A DNA stretch of 7,976 nt from an uncultured Collinsella sp. (GTDB taxonomy: Bacteria > Actinomycetota > Coriobacteriia > Coriobacteriales > Coriobacteriaceae). The notes beneath the pieces were generated by a model that was given only the letters and a program-made list of their open reading frames with translations, was not told where the DNA came from and did not search any database. Location: assembly GCA_900554465.1 (NCBI GenBank), contig USHF01000059.1, positions 1-7,976 on the forward strand, given 5' to 3'. A program made the position numbers and the translations under genes. Positions 5,164-7,976 of this stretch are shown here, one piece after another. The number at the start of each line of letters is the position of its first letter. The stretch's first letter is position 1.

Positions 5164-6966
5164 ATGTCTCAGAGAAACACCAGTCCGCTCAAACGCTCCA
5201 CCGTGCGCCGCACGCTGCAGCGTTTTTGGGACGTCACGCGCACGCAGCCGCTGATCGTCTTTCTCTCGGTGTTCTCGTCGGCGGGCTACATCTTTTTGCT
5301 CACGTTTGCCAACACCTACGTGATGGCCCTCATCGTCGACCGCGTCCAAGCGGGTTCCGTGGCGGGCGATCAAGTATTCGAGGTCTTTGGTCCCTACATT
5401 CTGGCGCTCGTGCTCGTTAACCTAGTGGGCCAGATCCTCTCCAAGCTGCAGGACTACACCGTCTACAAGCTCGAGATTGCGGGTAACTATCACTTGGCGC
5501 GCCTGTGCTTCGACACGCTCTCCAATCAATCCATGACATTCCACACCAGCCGCTTTGGCGGATCGCTCGTGAGCCAGACGAGTCGTTTTATGAGCGGCTA
5601 TACGGGGCTGGTAGACGTGACGGTGTATTCGCTCATTCCCACCATCACCTCGGTTGTCTGCACGGTGGCGGCGCTCGCTCCGGTGGTGCCGACGTTTACC
5701 GTGATCCTGGTGGGCATCATGGTCGTCTACATTGCGTTTGTCTGGCTTATGTACAAGCGCATCATGCCGCTTTCGGCCGCGACGTCCGCCGCGCAGAACA
5801 AGCTGTCGGGCGTGCTGTCCGACGCGGTCACGAATATCCTGGCCGTCAAGACCTGTGGGCGCGAGGACTTTGAGCGCGACCTGTTCGATGCCGCCGACCG
5901 CGCCGCGCGCGACGCCGAAACGGTTTCGATGCACGCCATGATGCAGCGCAACTTTACGACCTCGGGCCTTATCGTCATCACCATGGCCGTGGTGAGTGTG
6001 TTCGTCGCGGGTGGCAACGCGTGGTTTGGCATTTCGGCCGGCGCGCTCGTCATGATCTTTACCTATACGTACAACCTCACCATGCGTCTGAACTACGTAA
6101 GCTCCATGATGCAGCGCATCAACCGCGCGCTGGGCGATGCGGCCGAGATGACGCGCGTGCTGGACGAGCCGCGTCTGGTGGCAGACGACGAGAACGCTCC
6201 CGAGCTTAAAGTGACCGAAGGTGCGATTGATTTTGAGCACCTGAGCTTTGCATACCGTGACGCCGCGGCGGGCGAGAACGTGTTCGACGACCTGACGCTT
6301 CACGTGGCGGCGGGCCAGCGCGTGGGCCTGGTGGGTAAATCGGGCTCGGGCAAGACGACGCTCACCAAGCTGCTGTTGCGCTTGGACGATGTGCAGGGCG
6401 GCCGCGTGCTCGTGGACGGCCAAGACGTCTCGCGCTGCACACAGCAGAGCCTGCGCCGCCAGGTTGCCTACGTGCCGCAGGAGGCGCTGCTGTTCCATCG
6501 CTCCATTCGCGAGAATATCGCCTACGGCCGCCCCGACGCAACCGACGAGCAGATTCGCGAGGCCGCGCGCCTGGCCAATGCGACCGAGTTTATCGACCGC
6601 CTGCCCAACGGCTTTGACACCATGGTGGGCGAGCGCGGCGTCAAGCTTTCGGGCGGCCAACGTCAGCGCGTGGCCATCGCCCGCGCTATCCTGACCGACG
6701 CACCGATCCTGGTGCTCGACGAGGCGACGTCTGCCCTCGACAGCGAGTCCGAGGCGCTGGTGCAGGAGGCGCTCGAGAACCTGATGCGCGGTCGCACCTC
6801 CATTGTGGTGGCGCATCGCCTGTCCACCGTGGCGGCGCTCGATCGCATCGTGGTGCTGGCGGACGGCGAGATTGTCGAGGACGGTACGCATGCGCAGCTT
6901 GTCGAGGCAGGCGGCGAGTATGCGAGCCTGTGGGGCCGCCAGACCGGCGCATTTTTGGAGGCTTAA
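5164..6966 (+). CDS. ABC exporter half-transporter (membrane domain fused to ATPase)
   Basis: The 600-aa protein has an N-terminal six-helix ABC exporter membrane domain (first span about 30-56) and a C-terminal nucleotide-binding domain. The ATPase is complete: Walker A GKSGSGKTT (391-399), Q-loop YVPQ (436-439), signature LSGGQ (495-499), Walker B ILVLDE with Asp519 and catalytic Glu520, D-loop SALD (523-526) and switch His551. Since all catalytic residues are intact and no partner half-transporter is next to it, it probably works as a homodimer. It would export a lipid, peptide or drug from the cytoplasm, but the substrate cannot be read from sequence. The start at 5164 is supported by AAAGGAAG at 5153-5160. 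An in-frame ATG at 5128 lies in the proposed promoter and adds 12 basic residues. Nth follows after 63 bases without a visible terminator, so some cotranscription is possible. Confidence 0.95.
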   Translation: MSQRNTSPLKRSTVRRTLQRFWDVTRTQPLIVFLSVFSSAGYIFLLTFANTYVMALIVDRVQAGSVAGDQVFEVFGPYILALVLVNLVGQILSKLQDYTVYKLEIAGNYHLARLCFDTLSNQSMTFHTSRFGGSLVSQTSRFMSGYTGLVDVTVYSLIPTITSVVCTVAALAPVVPTFTVILVGIMVVYIAFVWLMYKRIMPLSAATSAAQNKLSGVLSDAVTNILAVKTCGREDFERDLFDAADRAARDAETVSMHAMMQRNFTTSGLIVITMAVVSVFVAGGNAWFGISAGALVMIFTYTYNLTMRLNYVSSMMQRINRALGDAAEMTRVLDEPRLVADDENAPELKVTEGAIDFEHLSFAYRDAAAGENVFDDLTLHVAAGQRVGLVGKSGSGKTTLTKLLLRLDDVQGGRVLVDGQDVSRCTQQSLRRQVAYVPQEALLFHRSIRENIAYGRPDATDEQIREAARLANATEFIDRLPNGFDTMVGERGVKLSGGQRQRVAIARAILTDAPILVLDEATSALDSESEALVQEALENLMRGRTSIVVAHRLSTVAALDRIVVLADGEIVEDGTHAQLVEAGGEYASLWGRQTGAFLEA

Positions 6967-7029
6967 GGCCCCCGTACGTGGGACAATCGTTTCCGTGAAG
7001 TTATGTTTCTGCCGAGCCGAGGAGTCGTT

Positions 7030-7695
7030 ATGCCACGCGAGACCAATGCCGCCAAACGCGAGCGCGCCGTTGAGGTGTGCGAGCGCCTCAACCGTCGCTA
7101 TGGCCCGGTTGAGTGCTTTTTGGACCACGAGAATCCCTTTAGGCTGCTCATCGCGGTGCTGCTCTCGGCGCAGACGACCGATGCACAGGTCAACAAGGTG
7201 ACGCCGCGGCTGTTTGCCCAGTGGCCCACGCCCGAGGCCATGGCGGGGGCGAGCGTGGCCGATGTGGCCGACACCATTAAGTCACTCGGCTTTTATAAGA
7301 GCAAGGCCAAGCACGCCGTGGAGGCCGCGCAGATGATCGTTGCCGATTACGGCGGCGAGGTGCCGGCCGACATGAAGGAGCTCGTCAAGCTACCGGGTGT
7401 GGGGCGCAAAACGGCGAACATCGTGCTCAACGTGGGGTTTGGCATTGTCGAGGGCATCGCGGTCGATACGCACGTCAACCGCATCGCGCACCGCCTGATG
7501 CTGAGCCCCAAGACGCATGCCAAAGAGCCGCTCAAGACCGAGCAAGATCTGCTCAAGATTTTGCCGCACGAGTATTGGGAGTCGGTCAACCACCAGTGGA
7601 TCACCTTTGGCCGCGAGATCTGCGACGCTCGCAAACCTAAGTGCGACGAGTGCCCGCTGGCAGATTTGTGCCCCAGCGTGCGCGTAGCGGGGTAG
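7030..7695 (+). CDS. nth: endonuclease III (DNA glycosylase / AP lyase)
   Basis: The 221-aa product is a typical Nth, which excises oxidised pyrimidines such as thymine glycol and cleaves the abasic site by beta-elimination. The helix-hairpin-helix LPGVGRKTAN (121-130) contains catalytic Lys127, and VDTHVNR (145-151) contains catalytic Asp146. The [4Fe-4S] cluster ligands are Cys198-X6-Cys205-X2-Cys208-X5-Cys214, exactly the family spacing. The length agrees with E. coli Nth (211 aa). GAGGAG at 7019-7024 supports the ATG at 7030. An upstream in-frame ATG at 7003 would add nine residues and lacks a good ribosome site. It contrasts with the cluster-free MutY-like relative at 1114-2019, and it comes 63 bases after the ABC exporter gene. 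Confidence 0.97.
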   Translation: MPRETNAAKRERAVEVCERLNRRYGPVECFLDHENPFRLLIAVLLSAQTTDAQVNKVTPRLFAQWPTPEAMAGASVADVADTIKSLGFYKSKAKHAVEAAQMIVADYGGEVPADMKELVKLPGVGRKTANIVLNVGFGIVEGIAVDTHVNRIAHRLMLSPKTHAKEPLKTEQDLLKILPHEYWESVNHQWITFGREICDARKPKCDECPLADLCPSVRVAG

Positions 7696-7700
7696 GGCGG

Positions 7701-7725
7701 AACGCATCTTCGTCTGGCGTTTTTT
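7701..7725 (+). terminator. weak terminator candidate after nth
   Basis: AACGC (7701-7705) can pair with GCGTT (7717-7721) over an 11-base loop and runs into a T tract (7720-7725). The 5-bp stem is weak and its end overlaps the T run, so this may not terminate efficiently. Confidence 0.35.
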
Positions 7726-7743
7726 GCGGGGCTGGGTTTGCCC

Positions 7744-7774
7744 TTGAGCCGGAGTCCTCTCCATGCGCTACCAT
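7744..7774 (+). promoter_or_regulatory. possible promoter of the last gene
   Basis: TTGAGC (7744-7749) and TACCAT (7769-7774) are 19 bases apart, slightly long. A start near 7781 would give a leader of about 70 bases carrying the hairpin at 7800-7822. The 7696-7852 stretch contains no reading frame with a ribosome site. Confidence 0.3.
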
Positions 7775-7799
7775 GACAGACAATGTATTTGACGTACGA

Positions 7800-7827
7800 C
7801 CCGCCGAGCTTGCCCCGGCGGGCTTTT
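7800..7827 (+). terminator. terminator-like hairpin just before the last gene
   Basis: CCCGCCG (7800-7806) pairs perfectly with CGGCGGG (7816-7822) with a 9-base loop, then C and TTTT (7824-7827). It ends only 15 bases before the ribosome site of the following gene. It could be the real end of the nth transcript, or an attenuator in the leader of the last gene if the promoter at 7744-7774 is used. Confidence 0.55.
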
Positions 7828-7852
7828 GGCGTTGCGATGCCGGAGGAACAGC

Positions 7853-7934
7853 ATGCTCATTCACCGTATAGCCGCGCAGCTCTACACTGCCGAGGCGCTG
7901 CAGACCGTCGAGGCCGGACTCGATGCCGGCGAGG
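7853..7934 (+). CDS. 5' end of an unrecognised gene, cut off by adapter
   Basis: An ATG at 7853 follows a strong GGAGGA (7842-7847). The frame reads 27 genuine residues, beginning MLIHRIAAQLYTAEAL and continuing with an Ala/Glu/Leu-rich stretch to DAGE. It then enters adapter sequence, which contributes the false tail AVSYTHLTLPTTPY. The genuine part looks like an alpha-helical N-terminus and is too short to assign to a family. The gene is partial because the contig ends here, not because it is broken in the genome. Confidence 0.6.
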
Positions 7935-7976
7935 CTGTCTCTTATACACATCTGACGCTGCCGACGACTCCTTACG
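7935..7976. other. Nextera sequencing adapter and index, not genomic
   Basis: From CTGTCTCTTATACACATCT (7935-7953, the Tn5 mosaic end) through GACGCTGCCGACGA (7954-7967), the bases equal the reverse complement of the Nextera read-1 transposase adapter. CTCCTTAC (7968-7975) equals the reverse complement of the i5 index GTAAGGAG, and the final G is the expected next adapter base. The fragment was therefore assembled from an untrimmed read at a contig end. Confidence 0.97.

Noticed and set aside
5422..7128. 568-aa open frame on the minus strand
   Set aside because: It is the antisense shadow of the ABC exporter and the start of nth in GC-rich DNA. It is rich in His, Arg and Ala with no family motif.
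7637..7951. Minus-strand frame starting MCIRDS
   Set aside because: Its start codon and first residues come from the Nextera adapter, and the rest has no motif.

Overview
The window reads as a GC-rich genome of an anaerobic actinobacterium. Codon use, rubrerythrin, a CCA-encoding tRNA and the general look of the proteins suggest a gut Coriobacteriia member such as Collinsella. That genus assignment is an inference from style and was not tested by any search. All recognisable genes lie on the + strand. The last 42 bases (7935-7976) are not genomic: they are a Nextera-type sequencing adapter with an index, so the real sequence stops at 7934.

Layout: 1-290 holds a promoter, tRNA-Asp(GUC) and a UUCG-loop terminator. 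From about 400 to 2019 there is a promoter and a two-gene unit: an Rrf2-family regulator with IscR-like cysteines, then a MutY-like HhH-GPD DNA glycosylase lacking the Fe-S cluster cysteines. A rubrerythrin gene (2134-2673) follows. It is followed by a very long hairpin (27 perfect base pairs plus 8 more) and a clear terminator. A roughly 250-base gene-free stretch leads to a small single-span membrane protein of unknown function (3125-3559). Then come rmuC (3683-5038), a half-size ABC exporter (5164-6966), endonuclease III nth (7030-7695), and the first 27 codons of an unrecognised gene that runs into the adapter.

The common thread is oxygen or redox stress and DNA maintenance. It comprises a probable redox- or Fe-S-sensing repressor next to a base-excision glycosylase, a peroxide-scavenging rubrerythrin, RmuC, and a classical Fe-S endonuclease III. 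The least ordinary element is the Rrf2/glycosylase pair. The glycosylase keeps the MutY catalytic Glu, but it has Glu where MutY has its catalytic Asp, and a conserved-looking Asn/Arg/Ser/Gln-rich segment where the Fe-S loop should be. The regulator carries an extra C-terminal Cys-X-Cys-X-Cys tail. No CRISPR array, insertion sequence, phage gene or defence system is visible.
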